Shown piece by piece: positions 32,169 to 39,775 of a DNA stretch of 64,000 nucleotides (position 1 is the stretch's first letter; the number at the start of each line of letters is the position of its first letter). This DNA comes from Paucidesulfovibrio longus DSM 6739. Lineage in GTDB: Bacteria > Desulfobacterota > Desulfovibrionia > Desulfovibrionales > Desulfovibrionaceae. The position numbers were made by a program, and so were the translations under genes. The notes under the pieces are model-generated. The model searched no databases. It saw nothing but the letters and a program-made list of their open reading frames with translations, and had not been told where the DNA came from. The stretch lies in assembly GCF_000420485.1 (NCBI RefSeq), contig NZ_ATVA01000012.1:124001-188000 (forward strand), in the 5' to 3' direction.

Positions 32169-32423
32169 ATGCCCATCTATGAATTCAAATGCCAGGACTG
32201 CGGCGCGGAGTTCGAGGAACTCGTGCTTGGTGCCGATGAGACCGTTACCTGCCCGAAATGCAAATCCACGGCGGCGGAACAGCTGATGTCGCGCTGCTGC
32301 TACAAGTCCGCCGGGGGCGCGCCCTCGGCAGGCGGCGAGGACGCCGCGCCCAAGCCGCAGTACAGGGGCATCGGCTCCGGCTGTTCCGGCTGCTCGGGCG
32401 GCAACTGCTCCTCCTGCGGCTGA
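32169..32423 (+). CDS. FmdB-type zinc-ribbon protein
   Basis: An 84-residue small protein with the FmdB/CxxC zinc ribbon: MPIYEFKCQDCGAEFEELV and TCPKCKSTAAEQLMSR give two CxxC knuckles. The C-terminus is Gly/Ser/Cys-rich (GSGCSGCSGGNCSSCG), common in the Desulfovibrio versions. A GGAGG site 6 bases before the ATG at 32169 fixes the start. It is 39 bases upstream of hemC. The family is often called regulatory, but the molecular role is unknown. Confidence 0.9.
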   Translation: MPIYEFKCQDCGAEFEELVLGADETVTCPKCKSTAAEQLMSRCCYKSAGGAPSAGGEDAAPKPQYRGIGSGCSGCSGGNCSSCG

Positions 32424-32462
32424 TTCGCCGCGGGTTCCTTCCAGCTTCAAGGATTCCGATTC

Positions 32463-33389
32463 ATGCAAAAGATCGTCATCGCCACCAGGGGCAGCAAGCT
32501 GGCCCTGTGGCAGGCCGAACACATTTCCGCCCTCCTGCGCGCCAAGCACGCGGGCCTGGAGGTGGAACTCGTCAAGATCAAGACCAAGGGCGACAAGATC
32601 CTGGACGTGCCGCTGGCCAAGGTCGGCGGCAAGGGCTTGTTCGTCAAGGAAATCGAGGAGGCCCTGCTGGACGGCAGAGCCCACATCGCGGTGCATTCCA
32701 TGAAGGACGTGCCCACGGAGCTGCCCGAAGGGCTCGTTGTCGGGATCATCCCGCCGCGCGAAGCCTGCACGGACATGCTCTGCTCCGTGAAATACGACGG
32801 CCTGGACGCCCTGCCCCAGGGCGCGAGCGTCGGCACCAGCAGCCTGCGCCGCCAGTCCCAGCTCAAGGCCCTGCGGCCCGACCTGCACATCGAAAACCTG
32901 CGCGGCAACCTGGACACCCGCCTGGGCAAGCTGCTGGACGGCCAATACGACGCCATCGTGGTGGCCACCGCCGGGCTGCTCCGCCTGGAGCTGGCCGCGC
33001 CCAAGATGCAGGAGCTGGGACCGCCCGAGTTCCTGCCCGCCGTGGCCCAGGGCGCGCTGGGCATCGAGTACCGCGCGGACGCGCCGGAAGTCCTGGACGC
33101 CATCCGTTTTCTGCATCACGAGCCCACCGCAGTGCAGGTGCGCGCGGAGCGCGGCTTCCTCACGGGGCTGGACGGCGGCTGCCAGGTGCCCATCGCGGCC
33201 TGGTCCGAACTGGACGGCGACCGCGTGCGGCTGACGGGATTCGTGGCCGACGTGGACGGCTCCAGCCCGATCCGCATGAGCGACGAGGACGAGGCCGCCA
33301 ACGCCTGGGAACTGGGCCTTCGCCTGGCCGACAAGGTCCGCGCCGCGGGCGGCAAGGTCATTCTCGACCGCGTCTACGCACGCGGCTAG
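32463..33389 (+). CDS. hemC: Hydroxymethylbilane synthase (porphobilinogen deaminase)
   Basis: A 308-residue enzyme polymerising four porphobilinogens to hydroxymethylbilane. It has the N-terminal [40 protein letters not shown] and [15 protein letters not shown]. Substrate-binding arginines lie in [18 protein letters not shown] and [10 protein letters not shown]. The cofactor-carrying cysteine is C240 in [13 protein letters not shown]. The length is normal. AAGGA precedes the ATG at 32463. It supplies the precursor for siroheme, heme via the Ahb route, and the corrin genes elsewhere in the window. Confidence 0.96.
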   Translation: MQKIVIATRGSKLALWQAEHISALLRAKHAGLEVELVKIKTKGDKILDVPLAKVGGKGLFVKEIEEALLDGRAHIAVHSMKDVPTELPEGLVVGIIPPREACTDMLCSVKYDGLDALPQGASVGTSSLRRQSQLKALRPDLHIENLRGNLDTRLGKLLDGQYDAIVVATAGLLRLELAAPKMQELGPPEFLPAVAQGALGIEYRADAPEVLDAIRFLHHEPTAVQVRAERGFLTGLDGGCQVPIAAWSELDGDRVRLTGFVADVDGSSPIRMSDEDEAANAWELGLRLADKVRAAGGKVILDRVYARG

Positions 33390-33449
33390 CCGGGGACGTC
33401 GTTCCCCACGGGTTGCGGACGCGACCCGGAAAAGCGGACCGGAGGAAGC

Positions 33450-34643
33450 ATGTTTCTGCTTGAAGCGCCTTATGTGTCCGATTTCCTGAAGCGGTCCGTC
33501 GTCGAGAGCGGCGCGCCCGTGCTCGACAACGGCATGGCCCGCGAGGCTCTGGCCGGGAGCGGTGTCCGACTGCTGCCTGCGGACGAGTTCGCCGGATTGC
33601 TGCGTGCGGGCAAGGGCAGGCTGTATTCCAACTCCGAGAACTGCATCCAGTGGATCGAGGAGAACCTCGCGGACACCGAGCTGCCGGGCCGCATCGCCCT
33701 GCTCAAGGACAAGGCCCGCTTCCGCGACCTGCTCCGCGACCTGTATCCTGATTTCCGCTACCAGGAACTGCGCCTGGACGAGCTGGCCGGGTTCGACCCC
33801 GCGACCTTTCCCAAGCCGTTCGTGATCAAGCCTTCCGTGGGCTTTTTCAGCCTGGGCGTGCACAAGGTCCACGCGGACGCGGACTGGCCCGAAACCGTGC
33901 GGGTCATCCAGGAGGAAGTCCGCGAGGTCAGCGACATGTATCCCTCGCAGGTACTCGACCTGGGCCGCTTCGTGGTCGAGGAATGCATCGAGGGCGAGGA
34001 ATACGCCGTGGACGCCTATTTCGATTCCCGTGGCGAACCCGTGATCCTGAACGTCTTCACCCATCTTTTCGCCTCGGAAAACGACGTCAGCGACCGGGTC
34101 TACTACACCTCCTCAAAGATCATCCGGGCCTGGGAGCCGCAGTTTCGCGCCTTGCTGGCCGAGGTGGGCCGCAGGGCCGGATTGCGCGACTTCCCCATCC
34201 ATGCGGAGCTGCGCGTGGACACGCGCGGCGGGCAGTGCAAGTGGGCCGGGCAGCAGTGCGCCGCCTTCATCGAGATCAATCCCATGCGCTTTGCGGGCTG
34301 GTGCTGCACGGACCTGGCCCATTTCGCCTACGGCCTGAACCCGTACCGGCATTACCTGGAGCAGACCCGGCCCGACTGGGACGCGGTGCTTGAGGGACGC
34401 AAAGGCAAGGTCTGGAGCCTCGTGGTGGCGGACATCCACCCGGACGTGGACCGCGCGGCCATCGAGTCTGTGGACTACGACGCCTTCCGGGCGGCGTTCG
34501 CCAAGCCCCTGGAGCTGCGCCCCGTGGACTTCCGGCGCTATTCCGCGTTCGCCTTCCTCTTCGCCGAATCGGACGAATCGGATATTTCCGAGCTTGAATC
34601 CATCCTCAAATCGGATTTGCGCCGCTACATCCGCATGAAATAA
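33450..34643 (+). CDS. ATP-grasp domain protein
   Basis: A 397-residue protein with the ATP-grasp layout. A short N-terminal domain is followed by LLKDKARFRDLL, the ATP-binding FPKPFVIKPSVGFFSLGVHK, RFVVEECIEGEEYAVDAYFD and the metal-binding end AAFIEINPMRFAGWC. Such enzymes ligate a carboxylate to an amine, thiol or imino group through an acyl-phosphate; the substrate is unknown. GGAGGAAGC precedes the ATG at 33450. It follows hemC by 60 bases and ends at a terminator. Nothing links it specifically to tetrapyrroles except position. Confidence 0.85.
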   Translation: MFLLEAPYVSDFLKRSVVESGAPVLDNGMAREALAGSGVRLLPADEFAGLLRAGKGRLYSNSENCIQWIEENLADTELPGRIALLKDKARFRDLLRDLYPDFRYQELRLDELAGFDPATFPKPFVIKPSVGFFSLGVHKVHADADWPETVRVIQEEVREVSDMYPSQVLDLGRFVVEECIEGEEYAVDAYFDSRGEPVILNVFTHLFASENDVSDRVYYTSSKIIRAWEPQFRALLAEVGRRAGLRDFPIHAELRVDTRGGQCKWAGQQCAAFIEINPMRFAGWCCTDLAHFAYGLNPYRHYLEQTRPDWDAVLEGRKGKVWSLVVADIHPDVDRAAIESVDYDAFRAAFAKPLELRPVDFRRYSAFAFLFAESDESDISELESILKSDLRRYIRMK

Positions 34644-34666
34644 TGCGGGCAGCAGCCATTTTTGCG

Positions 34667-34706
34667 GCCGCCGGAAGCGTTTTTCGTTTCCGGCGGCTTT
34701 CCTGTT
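34667..34706 (+). terminator. Rho-independent terminator after the ATP-grasp gene
   Basis: GCCGCCGGAA (34667-34676) and TTCCGGCGGC (34688-34697) form a 10-bp stem, followed by TTTCCTGTTT. Confidence 0.8.
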
Positions 34707-34730
34707 TCGTTATCCACAGCGCAACTATTC

Positions 34731-34775
34731 GGATATATTGACGAAACTATGAAGCCTAAAGAAATGTCAATATCC
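34731..34775. promoter_or_regulatory. Bulged inverted repeat upstream of a small gene
   Basis: GGATATATTGAC (34731-34742) and GTCAATATCC (34766-34775) are complementary except for a two-base insertion in the left arm. The region is AT-rich and lies 57 bases before the ATG at 34832, so it may be an operator or promoter element. Confidence 0.4.
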
Positions 34776-34831
34776 GTCGATAGGTCAGGCAGAGGGAAGA
34801 TTATCAGACAAATCCAGCAAGGGAGGTCTTG

Positions 34832-35050
34832 ATGGAACTGAATATGGATCGCCCCATGGTGCAGCAGGCCGCTTCCGGCGGCACCACTCAGGCCGAGGCA
34901 ATGAAGAGCATCCATAAGGCCCGGCTTCAACGGCAGGTGCTGGCCGACCCGTCTCTGGCGGCCAAGCTCGTAGCGGTGGAGTCCACTGCGACCTACAACG
35001 CCAGCGGAGATCTGGTTCAGGCCGTGGGAGGAAGTCTGGGTGAAGCCTAG
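34832..35050 (+). CDS. Small hypothetical protein (72 residues)
   Basis: I do not recognise this protein. The ATG at 34832 has a strong GGGAGG ribosome site 6 bases upstream and the gene is closed by a terminator, which supports it as real. The sequence is mostly helical-looking and polar: an N-terminal Met/Gln/Ala-rich part (MDRPMVQQAASGGTTQAEAM), a basic segment (SIHKARLQRQVLADPS) and a C-terminal AAKLVAVESTATYNASGDLV. It has no cysteine, no signal peptide and no membrane segment. It lies alone between two terminators with an inverted repeat in front, so it is a single-gene unit under its own control. Confidence 0.65.
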   Translation: MELNMDRPMVQQAASGGTTQAEAMKSIHKARLQRQVLADPSLAAKLVAVESTATYNASGDLVQAVGGSLGEA

Positions 35051-35070
35051 AAGCAGCTCCAACGCAAGGT

Positions 35071-35110
35071 AAGCCGCCCGGTCGAGATTTCGGCCGGGCG
35101 GCTTCGTTTT
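35071..35110. terminator. Bidirectional rho-independent terminator
   Basis: AAGCCGCCCGG pairs with CCGGGCGGCTT, followed on the plus strand by CGTTTT. It is shared by the small gene (plus) and cobT (minus). Confidence 0.75.
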
Positions 35111-35128
35111 CCGCGTCGGATTCGGACG

Positions 35129-36196
35129 CTACTCGCCCTCGGAAACGCCCGCTTCGGCAAATGTCGCCATTTTGTTGAAGATGTCCGCTGCCGAGCGGAG
35201 CAGGAACAGGGCGCAGGCCGCGCCCGTGCCTTCGCCGAGCCGGAATCCCAGATCCAGCAACGGCGAAAGACCCATGCCGGCCACGGCGGACTTGTGGCCC
35301 AGTTCGGCGGAAGCATGGCTGAGCACGGCGTATTCGGCCACATGCGGGCAGATTTTCCAGGCGGCGGCATAGGCCGCGGTGGAAATGAAGCCGTCCACCA
35401 GGATCATCTGGCGGTTTTTGGCCGCGCCGAGCACGAGGCCCGCCAGAGTCGCGATTTCATAGCCGCCGAGGGCCGCGAGAACGGCAAAGGGGTCGCCGCC
35501 TGCCACGACTTCGGCATTGGCGGCCAGGGCGCGTTCGATGACGGCGATTTTGCGGCGCACGCCTTCCTTGCCGAGGCCCGCGCCCGGTCCGGTGATCTGT
35601 TCGGGCGGAAGGCCGAGATAGGCGCAGTAGAGCGCGGTGGAGGGCGTGGTGTTGCCGATGCCCATGTCCCCCGTGAGCAGGGTGCGGACGCCGTCCGCCT
35701 GGGCGCGGTCCGCCAGCTCGACGCCCAGGAGCAGGGCGCGCTCGCAGTCCGCTTCGCTCATGGCCGGTCCCTGGGCGATGTTCGCCGTGCCCTGGCCGAT
35801 CCGTTTCTGGATCAGCTGCGGATGAGGCTCGAAGAGATCGCCGGCCACGCCCGCGTTGACCACGAAAAGCTCCGCCCCGACCGTGCCCGCGAGCACGTTG
35901 ATGCCCGCGCCGCCCGCCAGGAAGTTGAGCACCATCTGGCGGGTGACCTCCACGGGAAAGGCGCTCACGCCCTCGGCGCAGACGCCGTGGTCCCCGGCCA
36001 CGGTGTAGATTCGGGCCGGGTCTGCCTGGGGGGCTGCGCCCCCGCTGGCCATGTACATTTTCAGGGCCAGCTCTTCGAGTCTGCCGAGGCTGCCCTGGGG
36101 CTTGGTCAGGCTGTCGAGGCGGGCCTGGCCCGGAGCGCGCAGGGCCGGGTCCACAGGCGCGATGCGCCCGATCAACTGCTTGAAATCGTCCGTCAT
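35129..36196 (-). CDS. cobT: Nicotinate-nucleotide--dimethylbenzimidazole phosphoribosyltransferase
   Basis: A 355-residue enzyme that makes the alpha-ribazole-phosphate lower-ligand precursor of cobalamin. It shows LDSLTKPQGSLGRLEELA at the N-terminus, VAGDHGVCAEGVSAFP, FLAGGAGINVLA, LTGDMGIGNTTPSTAL, GGYEIATLAGLVLGAA and the C-terminal LGEGTGAACALFLL with the catalytic glutamate. The ATG at 36196 has AGGAG upstream; the extra open frame before it is non-homologous. It is distant from the ring-methylation genes at 3-7 kb but serves the same coenzyme. No cobalamin riboswitch was seen in the 173-base upstream gap. Confidence 0.95.
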   Translation of the reverse strand: MTDDFKQLIGRIAPVDPALRAPGQARLDSLTKPQGSLGRLEELALKMYMASGGAAPQADPARIYTVAGDHGVCAEGVSAFPVEVTRQMVLNFLAGGAGINVLAGTVGAELFVVNAGVAGDLFEPHPQLIQKRIGQGTANIAQGPAMSEADCERALLLGVELADRAQADGVRTLLTGDMGIGNTTPSTALYCAYLGLPPEQITGPGAGLGKEGVRRKIAVIERALAANAEVVAGGDPFAVLAALGGYEIATLAGLVLGAAKNRQMILVDGFISTAAYAAAWKICPHVAEYAVLSHASAELGHKSAVAGMGLSPLLDLGFRLGEGTGAACALFLLRSAADIFNKMATFAEAGVSEGE

Positions 36197-36369
36197 GTCG
36201 TGATTCTCCTGGGGATTGTTGTGGCGGATATGTACACCCGCCGCAGGCCGAATGCAAACTCGCGCCTGGCGCTGCAACCTCAATCCTTCGCAATGATTGA
36301 ACAACGCTTGCTGCGCTCCGCCGGGCGCGGGCGGTTGAGTCCCTGGCCCCGGCTGTGCTAGGAGGCGGC

Positions 36370-37200
36370 ATGGCCCCGAAAAAACTCTGCATCGTGCACG
36401 CCAATTGCCAGGGCGAGCCTCTGGCCGATTTTCTGCGCCGCGTACCCGGATTCGGCGACGAGCACGAGGTCCGGCTCTACACCAACTACATCCGCGAACC
36501 CATTCCGGACGACGAGCTGGCGCGCTGCGACGTGTTTCTCTACCAGCACCTGGACGAGGGGCCGCGGTGGGGCGAACTGGCCTCGCCGAGGCTCCTGGCC
36601 AAGCTGCCGACCACCGCCAGGAGCCTTGCGGTTCCGAGCATGTTTTTTCGCGGGTATTGGCCTTTCTGGCAGGGCGGGGAAAAATTCGGGTTCGCGGACG
36701 AGGTGCTGGAGCGGCTGATCGCGGCCAAGCTGCCCAAGTCCGAGATCCTTCGCGTGTACCTGCGCGGCAACGTCGTTCCCGGAGCCGAGGTGGAGGAGCG
36801 GACCATGCGTTCCCTGGCCCACGAGCGCGCCAAGGAGGCGCGCACGCCCATCAAGTACGTGGACCTGATCCTGGAGCGGTTCCGGGAGGAAATGCTCTTC
36901 AATCAGGTCAACCATCCGGGCAGGCGGCTGCTTTGCCATGTGGGACGGGAGGTGCTGCGCCACCTGGATGCGGACGAGCCGGAGCAGGGCGTGGAGTCCT
37001 TCATGGGCGAGCTGTATCCGGACTTCCGCATGCCCATTCATCCGCGCGTGGCCGAGCACTGGGGGCTCGGCTTTGCGGACGAGTTCACCGAATATCCGGT
37101 TTTCGGCAAGGCCAAGACCTTTGCGCGCTACGCCGAGAATTACGTGGATGCGCGGCTGCTCGGCATCGACGATCTCATTTCCTATCTGCGGCTGCGCTGA
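36370..37200 (+). CDS. WcbI-like polysaccharide-biosynthesis acetyltransferase family protein
   Basis: A 276-residue protein starting at the ATG at 36370 behind GGAGG. The N-terminal CIVHANCQGEPLADFLRRVP matches the GNCQ signature of the WcbI family, proposed acetyltransferases for capsule polysaccharide. Further WcbI-like segments are YIREPIPDDELARCDVFLYQHL and VPSMFFRGYWPFWQG. The C-terminal half (EMLFNQVNHPGRRLL) also fits. It has no signal peptide. No other polysaccharide gene is adjacent, so the substrate is not evident from context. The family function is itself a prediction. Confidence 0.8.
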   Translation: MAPKKLCIVHANCQGEPLADFLRRVPGFGDEHEVRLYTNYIREPIPDDELARCDVFLYQHLDEGPRWGELASPRLLAKLPTTARSLAVPSMFFRGYWPFWQGGEKFGFADEVLERLIAAKLPKSEILRVYLRGNVVPGAEVEERTMRSLAHERAKEARTPIKYVDLILERFREEMLFNQVNHPGRRLLCHVGREVLRHLDADEPEQGVESFMGELYPDFRMPIHPRVAEHWGLGFADEFTEYPVFGKAKTFARYAENYVDARLLGIDDLISYLRLR

Positions 37201-37218
37201 ACCGGCGCACGGGACGCG

Positions 37219-37262
37219 AAAAAAGGCCGGACCGCGTGCATATTCGCTGGTCCGGCCTTTTT
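37219..37262. terminator. Bidirectional rho-independent terminator
   Basis: AAAAAGGCCGGACC (37220-37233) and GGTCCGGCCTTTTT (37249-37262) form a 14-bp stem with A/T tails on both sides. It separates the WcbI-like gene (plus) from the YkgJ-like gene (minus). Confidence 0.85.
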
Positions 37263-37308
37263 CGCGCTCTGGGCCGCGTCCATGCGGGCGGCGTCCATGC
37301 GGACGGCG

Positions 37309-37896
37309 TCAGAATCTCGGCGGCCCGGCCACCAGCATTTCCGCCAGGGTCAGGTCCACGCGGGGAAGCTGGCGCAGCTTCGATCCCAGGTAGTCCATCT
37401 CCAGGCGGGCGAGGTCGCGGTACAGCGGGGTGCGGTCGAGCACGAAAACGTCGTCCACCTCGCGGGTCAGGGCCTGGGAGCGGAAGCAGCCCGCGAACTG
37501 CACGCGCTGGCCGTTGGGCTTGACGAGCACGTTGGGCACGCCGTGCATGCGGCAGATCATCAGCCGGTGCTCGTAGACGCCGCAGAGGCCGCCGTCGTTG
37601 AGCGGACACATGATCCTGGGCCGTTCTCCCGCGTCCAGGGCCTGCCGGGCCTGGGCCGCATAGTCCTCGGCGCGGGCGAGGTAGTCCTGCCGCCGCGCTT
37701 CGGGCAGCGCGTTCAGGCCGTGCCAGAGGTAGGCCCATTCCACGTAGGTATGGTGCTGAAAATAGCTGGTGCAGCAGTTGTCTTCGCAGTCGGCGCAGCT
37801 CAGCCCCACCCTGGTCGCGGCGTCGGCGTAGGCGTCGCCCATGCGCTTGTAGAGGGCCGCGAGTTTGCGGAAGGCGGCTTTGGAGGTCAGCTTCAT
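37309..37896 (-). CDS. YkgJ-like cysteine-cluster protein
   Basis: A 195-residue protein with the CxxCxxxCC-type cluster: LSCADCEDNCCTSYF near residues 33-47, then CPLNDGGLCGVYEHRLMICR and a late cysteine in FAGCFRS. The pattern is that of the YkgJ family, proposed to bind a metal or Fe-S cluster; its activity is unknown. The start was set at the ATG at 37896 because it overlaps the TGA of the shikimate-kinase-like gene (ATGA) and has an AAGGG at good spacing; an ATG three codons upstream is possible. It is the last gene of the pyrR-aroK-ykgJ run. Confidence 0.82.
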   Translation of the reverse strand: MKLTSKAAFRKLAALYKRMGDAYADAATRVGLSCADCEDNCCTSYFQHHTYVEWAYLWHGLNALPEARRQDYLARAEDYAAQARQALDAGERPRIMCPLNDGGLCGVYEHRLMICRMHGVPNVLVKPNGQRVQFAGCFRSQALTREVDDVFVLDRTPLYRDLARLEMDYLGSKLRQLPRVDLTLAEMLVAGPPRF

Positions 37897-38444
37897 GCCG
37901 CGCATCCCTTGCCCGGCAGGATGCCCTGCTCGGTTTCGAGCCAGCGGAGAATCTGCCGCACGGTTTCCTCGGGAGTGGGCTCGTCCGTGGCGAATTCCAC
38001 GTCCGCGGCCGCCCTGTAGAGGGGCAGGCGTTCGGCGTGGAGTTCTTCCTTGGTCTTCTCGCCGATGGCCAGTCCCCTGTTCGGGGCGGCGGCCACGCGC
38101 GCGGCAAAGGTTTCGGGCTCCACGTGCAGGTGGACCACGGGGCCGATGGCCTTGATGCGGGCCACGGCGCGGGGGCCGTAGATCACGCTGCCGCCCGTGG
38201 AGACCACGCTGCGCTGCACGCCGAGGTTGGCGATCTGGTGTTCCTCCAGTTCCAGGAACTTGGGCAGGCCCACGCCGTCCAGCAGATCCTGGAGCGGCAG
38301 GCCGTAGTAGGCTTCGAGCAGCTTGTCCGTGTCCACGTGCGCCCAGCCCAGGGCCTCGGCCAGAAGGCGGCCCACGGTGGACTTGCCCGCCCCGGCGATG
38401 CCGATGAGGGTGACGCAGCGCGTTTCAGTATCGATATCAGGCAC
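37893..38444 (-). CDS. aroK: Shikimate-kinase-like protein
   Basis: A 183-residue P-loop kinase starting at GTG 38444 (GGAG 6-8 bases before). It has the nucleotide loop GIAGAGKSTVGRLLAEALGW, HVDTDKLLEAYYG, VSTGGSVIYGPRA and the lid-like ERLPLYRAAADVEFATDE. These are the shikimate kinase landmarks that phosphorylate shikimate in aromatic amino acid synthesis. One departure is that the usual FRxxE segment, whose arginine contacts shikimate, reads FLELEE here, so the substrate may differ. It is translationally coupled to the YkgJ-like gene and lies 23 bases downstream of pyrR. The symbol follows the family. Confidence 0.78.
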   Translation of the reverse strand: MPDIDTETRCVTLIGIAGAGKSTVGRLLAEALGWAHVDTDKLLEAYYGLPLQDLLDGVGLPKFLELEEHQIANLGVQRSVVSTGGSVIYGPRAVARIKAIGPVVHLHVEPETFAARVAAAPNRGLAIGEKTKEELHAERLPLYRAAADVEFATDEPTPEETVRQILRWLETEQGILPGKGCAA

Positions 38445-38467
38445 GATGTGCTCCGCGGGACGCGGGC

Positions 38468-39007
38468 CTAGGATTTGACCAGGCAGACCTTGTCTTCCTC
38501 ATCTCGCTCCGCCACGCGCACGTCCACGTGTTCCTCGCCTTTGGTGACCACGCGCTTGCCCACGTAGTCGGCCTGGATGGGCAGCTCGCGCAGCCCGGCG
38601 CGGTCGATGAGCACCAGCAGTTCCACCCGCTTGGGGCGGCCGTAGTCGAGGAGCGCTTCCAGGGCGGCGCGGATGGTCCGTCCGGAGAAGAGCACGTCGT
38701 CCACGAGCACGATGCTGGCGCCTTCGATGTCGAAGGGAATCTCGGTGCAGTTGATGCTCGGCTGGATGTTCAGGGTGGTCCAGTCGTCCCTGTAGAGGTT
38801 GATGTCGAGTTTTCCCAGGGGAATGCGCCGACCCAGCGCCTTGTCCAGGCGGGTCTTGATGCGTTCGGCGAGATCGGCCCCGCGCCGCTGGATGCCCAGC
38901 AGCACGAGCCGCTCGTCGTCTCCGCGCCGCTCCGAAAGCTCGGAGGCGAGGCGTTCGAGCGTGCGCTCCATGCCCTTGTCGGAGAGAATCAGGCCGCATT
39001 CTTCCAT
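38468..39007 (-). CDS. pyrR: Pyrimidine operon attenuator / uracil phosphoribosyltransferase PyrR
   Basis: A 179-residue type I phosphoribosyltransferase-fold protein. The PRPP loop is VLVDDVLFSGRTIRAALEAL; other family segments are LLGIQRRGADLAERI, GKLDINLYRDDW and ELPIQADYVGKRV. PyrR binds UMP and pyr mRNA in Gram-positives; in other bacteria it may act only as a weak uracil phosphoribosyltransferase. AGGGAGA precedes the ATG at 39007. No pyr biosynthesis gene is in the window. It heads a minus-strand run with the shikimate-kinase-like and YkgJ-like genes. Confidence 0.92.
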   Translation of the reverse strand: MEECGLILSDKGMERTLERLASELSERRGDDERLVLLGIQRRGADLAERIKTRLDKALGRRIPLGKLDINLYRDDWTTLNIQPSINCTEIPFDIEGASIVLVDDVLFSGRTIRAALEALLDYGRPKRVELLVLIDRAGLRELPIQADYVGKRVVTKGEEHVDVRVAERDEEDKVCLVKS

Positions 39008-39029
39008 GGCGTCTCCCTGGGGTTGGCTT

Positions 39030-39593
39030 CTAGAGATCCTTGATCAGGCTGCGGCGGATGAAGAGCACGGCCTCCGGGTCGAGGTCGCCCTCCATGTCCG
39101 GCCAGTAGACCTTGAGCTGCATCACGCCGAGCAGCATGGCCACGAGCACCTTGGCCGTGGGTTCCACGTTGACCTCGCGGATGACGCCCATTTTCATGGA
39201 GCGTTCCATGCAATCGGAAAAGAAATCGTTCATGCGTTCGATGACGGTGGTCATGGACTGCTTGGAGGGCGAGAGCAGCGCGTAGGAGCTGAGCACGATC
39301 TTGAGGTCCGCGAGATTGTCCGAGGCGAACTTGACGTGGCCCCGGAGGATGCGTTCGATGGTGCCGTGGTCGCCGTCCGTGATCAAGCGCAGGGTTTGCA
39401 GAAAAGCGGAATATTTGTCGTCCAGCTCCTGGAGAATGTGCAGGAGGATGTCCTCCTTGTTCTCGAAGTGGCGATAGATCGTGCCTTCCGATATGCCTGC
39501 GCGCTTGGCCAGCGCGGCCGTGGTGGTGCCGTGGTAGCCTATTTCGGAGATCATCGTGCGGGCGATGTCCAGAATCCTGTCTTTGGTCTTCAT
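39030..39593 (-). CDS. TetR/AcrR family transcriptional regulator
   Basis: A 187-residue regulator. The N-terminal DNA-binding domain begins KTKDRILDIARTMISEIGY, and its helix-turn-helix reads TTTAALAKRAGISEGTIYRHFENK at about residues 22-45. The C-terminal ligand-binding region is helical with no recognisable ligand signature. The ATG at 39593 (AAGGAA 9 bases upstream) was preferred over a longer open frame. It is divergent from the HesB/IscA selenoprotein gene at 39776, whose promoter has a palindrome, so it may control that gene and itself. pyrR lies downstream. Confidence 0.9.
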   Translation of the reverse strand: MKTKDRILDIARTMISEIGYHGTTTAALAKRAGISEGTIYRHFENKEDILLHILQELDDKYSAFLQTLRLITDGDHGTIERILRGHVKFASDNLADLKIVLSSYALLSPSKQSMTTVIERMNDFFSDCMERSMKMGVIREVNVEPTAKVLVAMLLGVMQLKVYWPDMEGDLDPEAVLFIRRSLIKDL

Positions 39594-39716
39594 GACGGTT
39601 CGTTCCTTATGGTTGGCGGGAGGGAAGTAAGCCCCCGCCGCACGTCGAGGGCCAGAATTAGCGCACAAGGCATGGACGGTCAACCAGTGGAAAATCCGTA
39701 TCGGCCCGCATCGTCA

Positions 39717-39745
39717 TTGACAAACCCGATTCGAATCCTTACTTC
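39717..39745 (+). promoter_or_regulatory. Sigma-70 promoter of the HesB gene with internal palindrome
   Basis: A consensus -35 TTGACA (39717-39722), a 17-base spacer and TACTTC (39740-39745). The spacer contains the perfect 10-bp palindrome GATTCGAATC (39728-39737), a candidate operator for the divergent TetR regulator. Confidence 0.45.
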
Positions 39746-39775
39746 ACGGGTTCAACAGCTATAAGGAGGACTCCC

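Noticed and set aside
36197-36369. Cobalamin riboswitch upstream of cobT
   Set aside because: No B12-box-like sequence was found in the gap. The same holds for the gaps near the cbi genes.
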